A stretch of 64,000 nt of DNA. Origin: Acidobacteriota bacterium. GTDB lineage: Bacteria > Acidobacteriota > Vicinamibacteria > Fen-336. The translations under genes and the position numbers were made by a program. Shown here piece after piece: positions 47,871-57,697 of the stretch. Each line of letters begins with the position of its first letter. Positions within the stretch are counted from its first letter, which is position 1. The notes below the pieces were generated by a model. It was not told the DNA's origin, searched no databases, and worked only from the letters and a program-made list of their open reading frames with translations. The stretch covers positions 1 through 64,000 of the forward strand of contig JACQGI010000015.1 of assembly GCA_016199625.1 (NCBI GenBank), written 5' to 3'.

Positions 47871-50336
47871 GTGAGCGGGCCGGGGGCCGTGCTCCGCGCC
47901 CTCCTGCGCCCGATCGCGTGGCCCCGCCCCGGCCGGGAGCACGTCCTCGCCCTGTTCGGCCTGGCCGCGCTCGTCGCCTTCCTGTTCCGGGGAGCGATCT
48001 TCGGAGGCGGGGTCCTCTTCCGCCGGGACATCAACATGGTGTGGCTGCCGCAGGTGGAGACCTTCGTCCACTGCGTGGCCGCGGGATCGTGGCCCTTGTG
48101 GGATCCCTTCTCGGGCTTCGGCCGGCCGCTCCTCGCCGATCCCCGGGCGGAGATCCTCTACCCGCCGACGTGGCTGAATCTCCTGATGTCTCCCGGCACC
48201 TACTACACGCTCTTCACGGCGATCCACCTCGTGGGCTCGGGCTTGGGCCTGTACGGCCTCGCTCGGCGTTTTGGGGTCTCGCGCCTCGGCTCCCTCTTGG
48301 CCGGCGCTGTCTGGATCACCTCGGGTCCCCTGCTGTCCCTGGTCTCCATGTGGCACCACCTCGCGGGCGCCGCCTGGATCCCGTGGCTTTTCCTCGCCGG
48401 GGACCTGGCCCTCGATACTGGCCGCTGGCGGCACGTGCTCCTCTGGGGCGCGTGTCTCGCAGCACAGATCCTCGCGGGCTCCCCCGACTTCACTGCCCTG
48501 GCCCTTCCTTGTGTGGCGCTCTACGTCGTCGTGCGCCGGCCGTCCTGGCGCGCGTCGGCGTCTCCGCCCCGCCGTGGGCCCTTGGCGATCGCCGCCCTGG
48601 CCGGGGCCTTCGGCCTCGCCCTGTCGGCCGCCCAGTGGCTCCCGACCCTCGAGTGGGCCCTGGCGACGGCCCGGCCGGTCCTGCGATACGAGGACCGCAC
48701 GACGTGGTCGCTGCACCCCCTGGCCCTCCTCGAGCTGCTGACGCCCCAGACCTGGGCGAGCCTCCCGCTGCAGCCGTCGCTCGCGACCACCCTCCTCGGG
48801 TTCAAGGAGCCCTGGCTCCATTCGATCTTCTTCGGAGTTCCGGCTCTCGCGCTGGTGCTGGCGGGCGCGATCTCACGGCAGCCCCGAAGCCTTTTCCTGG
48901 CGGCCGTGGCCGTGGGATCCCTCCTCGTGGCCCTCGGTCGCTACGGCTGGGCCTATGACGCGGCGGTGTTCCTCATGCCACCCCTCAAGATGCTGCGTTA
49001 CCCGGTGAAGGCGATGGTGCTGTCCGCCTTTGCCTGGTCCCTGCTGGCGGGCTTTGGCACGGACCTCTGGCGCAGAACGCAGGAGCGGCCCCGGCGCGTT
49101 TGGCTGCTGTCCGTGGTCGCGCCTCTGGGTCTCGTCCTGGGTCTCGCCCTCGCCGCCACCGCGGCCGCCGCTCACCGAGCCGAGGCCTGGGGGGCCAGCT
49201 TCCTGTCGGCCCCCACGGCCCTGCGAGGCGGGCTCCTCGCCCCCGTGGCGGCCGGCTTCGCCTCCACGGCGGCGGTCACGGGAGTCGTTCTCGTCCTCGC
49301 GCTCGCGGGGCTCCGGCGGCGGCCTCCGGGGGGCTGGCCGGCGGCCGCCCTGGCCGCCTTGGCTGTCGGCCAGCTCGTCGTGGCGCACCGCGACCTCCAC
49401 GTGGTCGGCCACCGCGACCTGTTCCGCCTGCGGCCGCCCGTGCTGGCCTACCTCGAGGGCGAGGGCTTTCCCCGGCTCTACGTGTACGACTACTCCATCC
49501 TGACCGAGCCGCAGCCCCGATCCAACCCGCAGGCTCTCGAGGCCTACCGTGTGGCGAGAGTGCCTCTGGGCTGGACCTTCCCGGAGGCCCTCGTGCTCGG
49601 TGTCCACTTCTACCTGAACCCGCCGACCGCGGCCCGCTGGCGCCTCCCGGGCAGCTTCGACCACGACATCCTCGGATTCGAGCCCGTGCCGCTGGCGCGG
49701 CTCGTCGAATTCCTGCGAAAGGTCGAGGACACGCCGGGCCACGAGCGTCTCCTCCGCATCGGCGGCGTGCGCTACGTCCTGGCCCTCGTGCCTGGCGCCT
49801 GGTGGCGCGATCTCGTGCCGACGGCCACCGTGGAGGGCATACTCGAGCGTCCGATCCAGGTGCTCCGCGTCCGTGACCCGTTGCCGCGAACCTACGTCGT
49901 CGACGGTGTCCGTTTGGCCGACGGGGAGGAGGCGCAGGCCATGCTCGTCGATCCGGAGTTCGATCCGACGCGGGAGGTCGTCCTGCCCGCAGGCGCTCCC
50001 CGGACCGCCGGACCGTCGCCGCCCGGCACGAGTCGGATCCTCGCGCTAAGGCCGGACCACGTGACCCTCGAGGCCGATCTCGTCCGCCCGGGCCTGGCCG
50101 TCCTTCTCGACGCCTACGATCCCGGCTGGCGGGCCACGGTGGACGGCTCGCCCGCCGAGGTGCTGCGCGCCAACGTGGCCTTCCGGGCCGTGGAGGTCCC
50201 CCCGGGCCGTCACCGCATCGAGTACGTATACCGGCCGCGGGGCGTGAGAGCCGGCGGCGCCCTCTCCGTGGCTGCGCTCTTCGCAGGATTGCTCTCTGCG
50301 GCGATGGGCGCCAGGAGACCTCCGGAGGCCCCGTGA
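47871..50336 (+). CDS. YfhO-family membrane protein, copy 1
   Basis: The 821-residue protein has about 13 membrane helices and the YfhO landmarks FRRDINMVWLPQVETFV, AGSWPLWDPFSGFGRPLLAD, LYPPTWLNLLMSPGTYYTLF and, near the C-terminus, YDPGWRATVDGSPAEVLRAN. YfhO proteins are GT-C-like enzymes; Bacillus YfhO decorates lipoteichoic acid with sugars from a lipid carrier. It is one of three paralogues here. GTG start, coupled to the preceding gene. Confidence 0.87.
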   Translation: MSGPGAVLRALLRPIAWPRPGREHVLALFGLAALVAFLFRGAIFGGGVLFRRDINMVWLPQVETFVHCVAAGSWPLWDPFSGFGRPLLADPRAEILYPPTWLNLLMSPGTYYTLFTAIHLVGSGLGLYGLARRFGVSRLGSLLAGAVWITSGPLLSLVSMWHHLAGAAWIPWLFLAGDLALDTGRWRHVLLWGACLAAQILAGSPDFTALALPCVALYVVVRRPSWRASASPPRRGPLAIAALAGAFGLALSAAQWLPTLEWALATARPVLRYEDRTTWSLHPLALLELLTPQTWASLPLQPSLATTLLGFKEPWLHSIFFGVPALALVLAGAISRQPRSLFLAAVAVGSLLVALGRYGWAYDAAVFLMPPLKMLRYPVKAMVLSAFAWSLLAGFGTDLWRRTQERPRRVWLLSVVAPLGLVLGLALAATAAAAHRAEAWGASFLSAPTALRGGLLAPVAAGFASTAAVTGVVLVLALAGLRRRPPGGWPAAALAALAVGQLVVAHRDLHVVGHRDLFRLRPPVLAYLEGEGFPRLYVYDYSILTEPQPRSNPQALEAYRVARVPLGWTFPEALVLGVHFYLNPPTAARWRLPGSFDHDILGFEPVPLARLVEFLRKVEDTPGHERLLRIGGVRYVLALVPGAWWRDLVPTATVEGILERPIQVLRVRDPLPRTYVVDGVRLADGEEAQAMLVDPEFDPTREVVLPAGAPRTAGPSPPGTSRILALRPDHVTLEADLVRPGLAVLLDAYDPGWRATVDGSPAEVLRANVAFRAVEVPPGRHRIEYVYRPRGVRAGGALSVAALFAGLLSAAMGARRPPEAP

Positions 50337-52822
50337 GCCTGTTGAGGCGGGCGGTTCGGATCCCCCGCGCCCCGCGGGAATACGTGGCGGCCGTCCTGGG
50401 GCTCCTCGTCCTCGTCCTCTTCCTGTTCCGCGACGTGGTCTTCGGCGGCCGCGTCCTGTTCTTGCGCGACGTTCATCTGCAGTGGTACGGGCAGGTGGAG
50501 AGCCTGGTCCACGCCGTGACGTCGGGTTCGTGGCCCCTCTGGGACCCCTACGTGTCCTTCGGCCAGCCCCTCCTCGCGAACGCCAACGCGCAGGTCCTCT
50601 ACCCGCCGACTTGGCTCAACCTTCTGATGCGTCCGTGGACCTACTACACGGTGTTCGTGCTGGCGCATCTCCTCATCGCCGGAACGGGCCTCTACGCCCT
50701 GGGACGGCGCTTCGGACTTTCCCCGCCGGGCGCCTTCGCCGCCGCAGCCGCGTGGACGGCCTCGGGGCCGGTTCTCTCCTTGGGAAACCTCTGGAACCAC
50801 CTCGGCGCCGCAGCCTGGCTTCCCTGGGCGCTCCTGGCAGCCGACGTTGCCGTGAAGTCGGGGCGGCCGCGCGATGTCGTCCTGTCCGGCTCCGCCCTCG
50901 CCCTCCAGGTTCTGGCGGGATCTCCCGACGTACTCGCGATGACGGCTGCGTTGGCCGCAGCCAATGCCCTCCGTCACGTGGATCGACGACACATCGCCGG
51001 AGCGGTCAACCGCCGGGTCGCGGCGGTGCTGCTGGGGACTTTCGTCTTCGCCGCGGCTCTTTCCGCTGGCCAGGCCCTCCCCTCGGCCGAGCTGGCGTCC
51101 CGTGCGGGGCGCTTCGGCCTGACGGCGCAGGAGCGCGGCTATTGGTCGATGCACCCACTCTCCATGCTCCAGACGGCCGTCCGGGTCTCCTGGACCGAGA
51201 TCCCCCTGCGGGAGGGCTACCGTGAAGTCGTCTTCGAGTCGCGGGAGCCTCTTCTCCTCTCTGTCTACCTGGGCCTCCCCGTCCTTGGACTCGGACTAGC
51301 GGCCTTTGCGGGACCGGCGCTTCCGGGCCGAGCGCTGTTCGCCTGGGGTGCCGTGACCGCAGTCCTCCTCGCCCTGGGACGCCACGCGCCGTTCTACGGC
51401 CTCGCGGCGGCGGTCCTGCCTCCGCTGCAGGTCCTCCGCTTCCCGTCCAAGGCGATGATCGCCGCGGCGCTCTGCCTCGGGTTGCTCGCGGGCATGGGTG
51501 TGGACGTCTGGCGGCAGAACGATGCCGTCCGAGGGCGGCGATGGATCCTCCGGGTGACTCTACCTCTCGCGACGGGGATGCTCTTCCTCGGTCTTGCGGC
51601 TCAACTGGCCTCGAGCCGGGCCGCAGAGTGGGGACCGGAGGTTCTCCACGCGCCGGCGGCGGGCTCCACCTACGCCACGGTGGCGGCTCCGATCACGCGC
51701 GCCCTGGCCGAGGCGTCGGTCCTCAGCGGTACCCTGGCCTTGGCGAGCCTCCTGCGCGGCCGAGGGGCACGGGCCGGGCGGGCGGCGGGGGCCGCGGCGA
51801 CAGTCCTCGCGGTGGCTGACCTGCTCGGCGCCCACGCCGATCTGAACGCCACGGCTCCCAGACAGCTCTACACCTTGCGCCCGGACGTCCTCGACCATGT
51901 GGCGCCGCAATCCGACCATCGACGACTCTACGTCGTGGACTACCAGGACGACCCCAGGTTCAGCCAAAGGTGGTTGAAACGCGCGGTCCCGTACGTGGTC
52001 CAGACGCCCGACGGGCAGGCACCCCTCTTGTGGCGAGCGGCGTTGGCGGCCAGGATCTACCCGGCGCCGCCCGTGGCGGGCGCCTGGCGGGTCCACGGGA
52101 GCTATGCCAGGGACTTGCTTCGGATTCAGCCTCCCGAGTTGAGGGTTCTCCATGGGCTGCTGGTGCGTGGCCACGCGACCCCGCTCTTCCTTCGACTCCT
52201 GCGCCTGGGCGCCGTCAGCCAGGTTGCAGCGCTTCACGACCCCCCCGTCGGTCTCGAGCCCGAGGTGACCCTGCCCGGCCCCTATTTCGAGCCCATACGC
52301 CTCTTCCGAGTTCCCGATCCGCTGCCGCGCGCCTACGCGGTGGGCGGCGTCCGCGTGGCGAATACGTCCGGCGAGGCCGTGGACGTGCTCTTGGATCCGA
52401 CCTTCGACCCCGCGCGAGAGGTGATCCTGCCGTCGGGAAGGTCGCAGCCACCACCGGCGAGCTTCAGGGGTGCGGTGCGCCTGCTCGCGCTCAAGCCCGA
52501 TCGCGTCACCCTCGAGGCCGACCTGGAGAGCGACGGGCTCGTCGTCCTCGCCGACGCCTTCGACCCGGGCTGGCGTGCCTCGGTCGACGGCCGCGATGTT
52601 CCCCTGCTGCGTGCGAATCTGGCGTTCCGCGCCGTCGCCGTGTCCGCCGGCCGGCACGTCGTGGAGATGGCCTATCGCCCCCGTTCGGTAGCGGCGGGGC
52701 TGCTGCTCTCGGCTGCCGCGATCGTGGGCGGCGCCACGCTTCTCCTGCGGCCGACTCGTGCCAGGCCACGTCCATCGGGGACGGATTCGGCTCCATTTGA
52801 CCGGGTTGCGGGGCGAGCGTAG
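50333..52822 (+). CDS. YfhO-family membrane protein, copy 2
   Basis: The 829-residue protein repeats the YfhO plan: FLRDVHLQWYGQVESLVHAV, GSWPLWDPYVSFGQPLLANA, LYPPTWLNLLMRPWTYYTVF and the C-terminal FDPGWRASVDGRDVPLLRAN. It is closer to copy 3 than to copy 1 in these motifs (LRD...LQW and QPLLAN are shared). The GTG start overlaps the copy 1 stop by 4 nt. Confidence 0.87.
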   Translation: MSLLRRAVRIPRAPREYVAAVLGLLVLVLFLFRDVVFGGRVLFLRDVHLQWYGQVESLVHAVTSGSWPLWDPYVSFGQPLLANANAQVLYPPTWLNLLMRPWTYYTVFVLAHLLIAGTGLYALGRRFGLSPPGAFAAAAAWTASGPVLSLGNLWNHLGAAAWLPWALLAADVAVKSGRPRDVVLSGSALALQVLAGSPDVLAMTAALAAANALRHVDRRHIAGAVNRRVAAVLLGTFVFAAALSAGQALPSAELASRAGRFGLTAQERGYWSMHPLSMLQTAVRVSWTEIPLREGYREVVFESREPLLLSVYLGLPVLGLGLAAFAGPALPGRALFAWGAVTAVLLALGRHAPFYGLAAAVLPPLQVLRFPSKAMIAAALCLGLLAGMGVDVWRQNDAVRGRRWILRVTLPLATGMLFLGLAAQLASSRAAEWGPEVLHAPAAGSTYATVAAPITRALAEASVLSGTLALASLLRGRGARAGRAAGAAATVLAVADLLGAHADLNATAPRQLYTLRPDVLDHVAPQSDHRRLYVVDYQDDPRFSQRWLKRAVPYVVQTPDGQAPLLWRAALAARIYPAPPVAGAWRVHGSYARDLLRIQPPELRVLHGLLVRGHATPLFLRLLRLGAVSQVAALHDPPVGLEPEVTLPGPYFEPIRLFRVPDPLPRAYAVGGVRVANTSGEAVDVLLDPTFDPAREVILPSGRSQPPPASFRGAVRLLALKPDRVTLEADLESDGLVVLADAFDPGWRASVDGRDVPLLRANLAFRAVAVSAGRHVVEMAYRPRSVAAGLLLSAAAIVGGATLLLRPTRARPRPSGTDSAPFDRVAGRA

Positions 52823-52825
52823 CCT
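52797..52825 (+). promoter_or_regulatory. sigma-70-type promoter inside the end of YfhO copy 2
   Basis: TTGACC (52797-52802), a 17-nt spacer and TAGCCT (52820-52825) lie at the 3' end of YfhO copy 2. The next ATG starts 8 nt after the -10 without a Shine-Dalgarno site, which predicts a leaderless start for the ArnT-like gene. Confidence 0.55.
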
Positions 52826-52832
52826 GTGCGCC

Positions 52833-54659
52833 ATGACCGCGGGCCCTCCCGGCACAGAGCCAACTGCTGCCGGGATGGCGTCTCCCTGGTCTTTGCCCGG
52901 GGGGCTCGGCATCGTTCACGTCGTGGCGCTGGGCCTCGTCCTGCGGCTCACCCACCTCGCCTTCGTCGCGCCGACGCCGATGTTCGACTACCACCGGACC
53001 TTCGTCGACTCCGACATGTACATCTTCGACCAGTGGGCGCGGCGCATCGTCGGGGGAGATCCCCTCGGCCGGCAGCCGTTCCACTACGTCGCGCAGTGGG
53101 AACGCCATCATGCCCCTGAGGAGAAGTGGGCGACATGGTTCGGGCGGACGCCGGTCTTCTACAAAGCACCGGCCTATGCGTATCTAGTGGCTCTCCTCTA
53201 TTGGGTCTTCGGGGACCCCATGCTCCCCCTGGCGGCGCTGCAGATCCTGGCTTCGGTCCTGGCCATCGTGCTGCTCCTGCGCGTCACGGAACAGCTCGTG
53301 GGCCGGCCAGCCGGCCTTGCGGCGGCCCTCTTCCTGGCCGTCTACGCGCCGGCGATCCATTTCGACGTGACCATGCTCCGAGGCACCTGGATCGCCGTCA
53401 CGTCCCTGGCCGTCACCTGGCGCTCGCTGGCGGTCCGCTCCCAACCCAGCGGGTCAAACGCCCTCTTCCTGGGACTGTCGGTGGGAGCGGCCCTGCTCTT
53501 CAACGAGGCCTTCGCACCGGCCGTCTTCCTGGTGGCGGGACTCTTCTTCGTCTCGGCTCGCCAGCGGCTCTTCGTGCTGCTCGCCGGCTACGCGGCAGGT
53601 CTGGCTCTGGCCCTCTTGCCGGTCGTCGTGCGAAACCATCTCGTGGGTGCGCCGTTGTTCCAGTGGGCCGTCCTCGGGGGAGTGGCGTTCGCCATCTGCA
53701 ACACCGCCGGGGCGAGCCCATACTTCTTCGAGCCGCGCCCGGACAAGTACGTCCCCGTGATCGAGGCCAGCGGAGGGAGCCTTCTGGCGACGGCCCTGGG
53801 TTGCCTGCGGTCGTTCGATGGCCCGCTCGACGTGATGTTGTTCTACTTGAAGCGGACCGCCGGCCTCATCGTGCCGTACGAGAATCCGGACAACGTCAAC
53901 TTCTATTACGCCGCGCTGCACAGCCCGATCCTGGGGGCGCTCCCCGGGTGGGCCGTGCTCTTCCCGGCGGTCGTGGTCGGCCTGGGTCTCGCGGTCCGTC
54001 GCCTCCGCGACCTCGCCCCGCTGCTCCCGGCGGGGCTCCCGCTCCTGGGCGCGCTCCTGCTCACCCTGCCCATGTCGCGGTACCGCACCGTCCTCGCCGT
54101 GTTCCTGATGCCGGCGGCAGGCCTCGCCCTCGCGCGCGCTGCGGTGTGGGTCCGCGAACGGAAGCCGGTCCCGGCGTTGGCCGTGGCCTTCGTCGCGATG
54201 GCAATCGCGGTGGGAACGCAGCTCCTGCAGACGAAACTGGTCTTCGGCGGACAGCCCGAAGGAGGGTTCCTCTACCGTCCTGTCGAGTTCTTGTTGAGCG
54301 CTCAGGTCTACGAGAGTCGCGGGCGGCTCGCCGACGCCGCACGCGAGGCTCTGGACGTCGCACGCCTCAACCCCGATCGCCGGCTGAAGGCGTCCGCCCT
54401 TGCGGTGCTCGGGCGCCTCCAGGGCCGGCAGGGCAACGCCGTCGCCGCGAAGGAGGCGCTGGCAGGGGCACGCCTCCTCGGTGCCGGCGACCCCTACCTG
54501 TTGGTGGAAGTCGCCGGGATCCAGGCGGACGTGCTCGCCGACAAGGCCGAGGCCCGTGCCACCTACGGCCTGGCCGTCCAGTCGGCCGACAGCGAGGCCC
54601 ATCGCGCCTCGATCCGCGAGCGGCTGCGGCGCCTCGAAGCCGCACCAGGGGCGCAGTAG
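52833..54659 (+). CDS. ArnT-like glycosyltransferase with C-terminal TPR
   Basis: The 608-residue protein has about twelve membrane helices with the GT-C first loop MFDYHRTFVDSDMYIFDQWA (about residues 50-69), whose acidic residues are candidates for catalysis, and a later YENPDNVNFYYAALHS. The last 110 residues (about 495-608) are soluble TPR-like helices, for example ALAVLGRLQGRQGNAVAAKE. It is likely to transfer a sugar from a lipid carrier to a protein or glycan. It sits between YfhO copies 2 and 3. Confidence 0.82.
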   Translation: MTAGPPGTEPTAAGMASPWSLPGGLGIVHVVALGLVLRLTHLAFVAPTPMFDYHRTFVDSDMYIFDQWARRIVGGDPLGRQPFHYVAQWERHHAPEEKWATWFGRTPVFYKAPAYAYLVALLYWVFGDPMLPLAALQILASVLAIVLLLRVTEQLVGRPAGLAAALFLAVYAPAIHFDVTMLRGTWIAVTSLAVTWRSLAVRSQPSGSNALFLGLSVGAALLFNEAFAPAVFLVAGLFFVSARQRLFVLLAGYAAGLALALLPVVVRNHLVGAPLFQWAVLGGVAFAICNTAGASPYFFEPRPDKYVPVIEASGGSLLATALGCLRSFDGPLDVMLFYLKRTAGLIVPYENPDNVNFYYAALHSPILGALPGWAVLFPAVVVGLGLAVRRLRDLAPLLPAGLPLLGALLLTLPMSRYRTVLAVFLMPAAGLALARAAVWVRERKPVPALAVAFVAMAIAVGTQLLQTKLVFGGQPEGGFLYRPVEFLLSAQVYESRGRLADAAREALDVARLNPDRRLKASALAVLGRLQGRQGNAVAAKEALAGARLLGAGDPYLLVEVAGIQADVLADKAEARATYGLAVQSADSEAHRASIRERLRRLEAAPGAQ

Positions 54660-54666
54660 ACCGCCG

Positions 54667-57111
54667 ATGATCGACGGTTCCGGGACTCCCTGGTGGCGCC
54701 GCCGCATTCCGACTCCGTCAGTCCCTCCGGCCGACGTGGCGGCATCCTTGGCGCTCCTGGCCCTGGTCCTCTTCCTCTTTCGAGACGCGGTCTTCGGCGG
54801 GCAGGTCTTCTACTACCGCGACATCCACTTGCAGTGGCAGCCCCAGGTGGAGGCTTTCGTTCGGGCGGTGACCAGCGGTTCCTGGCCATTGTGGAACCCT
54901 GATCGCTCCTTCGGCCAGCCCTTGCTCGCGAACCCGAATGCTCAGGTTCTCTACCCTCCCACGTGGCTCAACCTCCTCATGAGGCCGTGGACGTACTACA
55001 CCCTGTACGTAGCCGGCCACGCGTTCGTCTGCGGCTTGGGGGTCTACCTCCTTGCCTTGCGCCTCGGGACGTCACGTCCGGGCGCCCTGCTCGCGGCGTC
55101 GGTTGCCGTCTCGTCGGGGCCCTTCCTGTCCCTCGCGAGCCTCTGGAACCACCTGGCGGGCGCGGCGTGGGTCCCGTGGATCGTCCTGGCGGCCGATCTC
55201 GCGCTGGCGGCGGGAGGCGCCGCCCGGACGGTCGTGTGGGGGCTCGCCCTGGCGGCGCCCGTCCTTGCCGGGTCGGTGGAGTCCGGGCTGATCGCGGCCG
55301 TGCTGACGGTCGCCTGCTGCTGGCCGCGCCTCGACCGCACGCCTCTCCTGGGATCGCACAATCGCCGCCTCGCGTGGACCGCGGTCGGCGCGGTGGCGCT
55401 GGCGATGGGATTCTCCGCAGCGCAGTGGCTCCCGTCGCTGGAGCTGGCGCGGCGCTCGGCGCGCGCAGGTCTTCCGGCCGCCGTGACCGGGTACTGGTCC
55501 GTCCACCCCTTCGACCTCGTCGAGACCGCGATGCCCCTGTTGCTCGTCGACCTGCCCCTGCGCACGGAGGTGCGCGCCGCCCTGTTCGAGTCGCGCGAGC
55601 CGTTCATGCTCTCGCTGTACCTCGGCCTCACGTCGGTCGGCCTGGGTGTCGCGGCCATCGGCTCGGGTCCGAGCGGGAGGGTCGCTCGCGGCCTCGCCCT
55701 GACCGCCCTCGTTGGAGTCGCCTTGGCCCTTGGCCGGCACGCTCCCCTCCTCGAAGGCCTGCAGGCCATCTTCCCCCCGCTCCGGAGCCTCCGCTATCCG
55801 GCGAAGGCCATGATCTTGACGGGATTCGCATGGGCGCTGCTCGTAGGGCTGGGCTTCGACGAGATCGCCCGTGGGGTCGGAAGGGCGCGGCGGCTCCTCG
55901 TGCCGATCGTCGAGGCGACGGCCGCCGCCTCTCTCGCGGTCTCAGGCGTGGCGCTGTGGGTGCTGCGCCATCGCGGCCAAGAGCTGGGCGAGGCCATCCT
56001 GGCTCGGGAGTTCACCCGACGCCCGTTCTCCGCCGTGTTCGAGCCGGCAGCCGACCGCGTTCTGGTACTGACGACGCTCCTCGTGGCGCTCCTCGGAATC
56101 CACATGATCCGCCGGCTTCTGGGAAGTGCCTATGCCCCCGCGATCGGGCTGGTGGTCGCGTTCGATCTCTCTGGAACCCACAGCCGCCTGACTCCGATGG
56201 CGGAAAGGGACCTCTTCACCTTCGTGCCGCCGGCACTCGCGAGCGTCAAGGGCATGGAGAGATCGCGGCTGTACGTCAGCGATTACTTCGAGCGTGGCAA
56301 GGGGGAGAGATACCTGGGGCATCCACGGTTCGTGCCCGCTCGCCTCAAGGAGGACTGGCCATTCCCCTGGGCCGAGGCGGTCGCCGTGCGGGCATACCTC
56401 CATCCGGCCGTGCTCGGGAACTGGGGGCTGGAAGCCGCCTATGCGACCGACTCGCTGGGTCTGTTTCCGCGAGACCTCGAACTCCTCGTCCGGCTCCTCC
56501 GGGCAGTGGAGGGCACGCCGGCCCATCTGCGGCTCCTGCAGGTCGCCGGAGTGGAACGGGTCGTGACCCTGCACTCCGAAGGCTTCGAAAGCCTTCCGCT
56601 CGTGGCCACGCACCCCACGTTCTTCCTCGAGCCCATGCACGTCTTCCGGGTCCCGGAACCCTTCCCCCGCACCTACGCGGTGAGCGGCGTACGCGTGGCC
56701 CGTGGAGCAGCGGCGGCGGCTGTGCTTCGGGATCCGCTCTTCGATCCCAGGCGCGAGGTGATCCTGCCCGAGGGCCCGCCCACCAGCGGCTCGCCGGCCT
56801 TCTCCGCTTCCAGCCGCATCCTGGCCTGGAGGCCAGACTTTGTGCGACTCGAAGCCGAGGCCTCGGGACCGGGCCACCTCGTCCTCCTCGAGGGCTACGA
56901 CCCGGGCTGGCACGCCACGGTGGATGGCCGGCCGGTGCCGGTGCTGCAGGCCAACCTCGGGTTCCGCGCGGTGGCGCTCTCCGCGGGACGGCACGTCGTC
57001 GAATACGTCTACAGGCCGGCGGCGGTCATCATGGGGCTTGCTCTCTCCGCGGCCGCCATGGCGGTGGCGCTGGCGGCAATCGTTCTCGCGGGGGCAGGGA
57101 GCGCGTCCTGA
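54667..57111 (+). CDS. YfhO-family membrane protein, copy 3
   Basis: The 814-residue protein carries the YfhO signatures YYRDIHLQWQPQVEAFVRAV, GSWPLWNPDRSFGQPLLANP, LYPPTWLNLLMRPWTYYTLY and the C-terminal YDPGWHATVDGRPVPVLQAN. It follows the ArnT-like gene by 7 nt. It is convergent with the redoxin gene at the end of the pilin locus, with 40 nt between. Confidence 0.87.
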   Translation: MIDGSGTPWWRRRIPTPSVPPADVAASLALLALVLFLFRDAVFGGQVFYYRDIHLQWQPQVEAFVRAVTSGSWPLWNPDRSFGQPLLANPNAQVLYPPTWLNLLMRPWTYYTLYVAGHAFVCGLGVYLLALRLGTSRPGALLAASVAVSSGPFLSLASLWNHLAGAAWVPWIVLAADLALAAGGAARTVVWGLALAAPVLAGSVESGLIAAVLTVACCWPRLDRTPLLGSHNRRLAWTAVGAVALAMGFSAAQWLPSLELARRSARAGLPAAVTGYWSVHPFDLVETAMPLLLVDLPLRTEVRAALFESREPFMLSLYLGLTSVGLGVAAIGSGPSGRVARGLALTALVGVALALGRHAPLLEGLQAIFPPLRSLRYPAKAMILTGFAWALLVGLGFDEIARGVGRARRLLVPIVEATAAASLAVSGVALWVLRHRGQELGEAILAREFTRRPFSAVFEPAADRVLVLTTLLVALLGIHMIRRLLGSAYAPAIGLVVAFDLSGTHSRLTPMAERDLFTFVPPALASVKGMERSRLYVSDYFERGKGERYLGHPRFVPARLKEDWPFPWAEAVAVRAYLHPAVLGNWGLEAAYATDSLGLFPRDLELLVRLLRAVEGTPAHLRLLQVAGVERVVTLHSEGFESLPLVATHPTFFLEPMHVFRVPEPFPRTYAVSGVRVARGAAAAAVLRDPLFDPRREVILPEGPPTSGSPAFSASSRILAWRPDFVRLEAEASGPGHLVLLEGYDPGWHATVDGRPVPVLQANLGFRAVALSAGRHVVEYVYRPAAVIMGLALSAAAMAVALAAIVLAGAGSAS

Positions 57112-57151
57112 GCGAAGACTCCGCGATCCGAGGAGCATCACCGACTGGGGT

Positions 57152-57697
57152 TCAGGGCCGGAAGATCTCTCCCAGGCGGATGAGGTCCACCTGACCCAGG
57201 GCCACGTCTTCGACCTTGCCCCCTGGGCCCACTCTCAGCGTGACAGGGACCCTGTGGACCTTGAAGGTGCCCGAGAAGGCCCGCTTCTCCGAAGCTGTCG
57301 CTCCAGGCGCCCGCACGACCGGGAAAGAGATCGGCGTCGCCATGAAGAAGCCCGGCGGCTCCTGGTCGAGCAACACACCGACCACCTGCAGGTTTCGGGG
57401 ACGGCGCTCGTAGGCCTGGTTCCACATGGGGATCATTCGGTGGCAGGTGGGACAGCTGCTCAGGAAGAAGAGCAGTACCGTCGCGGATCCCGGCTCGAAG
57501 TCGACCCGCCGGATCGCGCCGTCGATCCCCTCGGCCGCGAAGGACGGCACCCGGTCGCCGCGTGAAAGGCCGGCCACCGAGGGCGAAGCAGAAGGCGTGG
57601 CCGTCTGCGCCGCTGCGTCTCCCGAAGCACCAGCGACGATCGCCACGGCGAGGGCTCTCACGAGGAACGCCCTGGCCCGCCTCCTCGTCGGCCGCAT
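57152..57697 (-). CDS. TlpA/ResA-like exported thioredoxin-fold protein
   Basis: The 181-residue protein has a signal peptide or anchor (about residues 10-30), a redoxin fold with active site CPTC at residues 82-85 in FLSSCPTCHRMIP, and a cis-Pro turn VHRVPVTLRV. Such proteins reduce or exchange disulfides in the periplasm. It closes the pilin locus, so six-cysteine PilA1/PilA2 are attractive clients. ATG 57697 overlaps the upstream stop by 1 nt; a GTG at 57700 is possible. Confidence 0.87.
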   Translation of the reverse strand: MRPTRRRARAFLVRALAVAIVAGASGDAAAQTATPSASPSVAGLSRGDRVPSFAAEGIDGAIRRVDFEPGSATVLLFFLSSCPTCHRMIPMWNQAYERRPRNLQVVGVLLDQEPPGFFMATPISFPVVRAPGATASEKRAFSGTFKVHRVPVTLRVGPGGKVEDVALGQVDLIRLGEIFRP

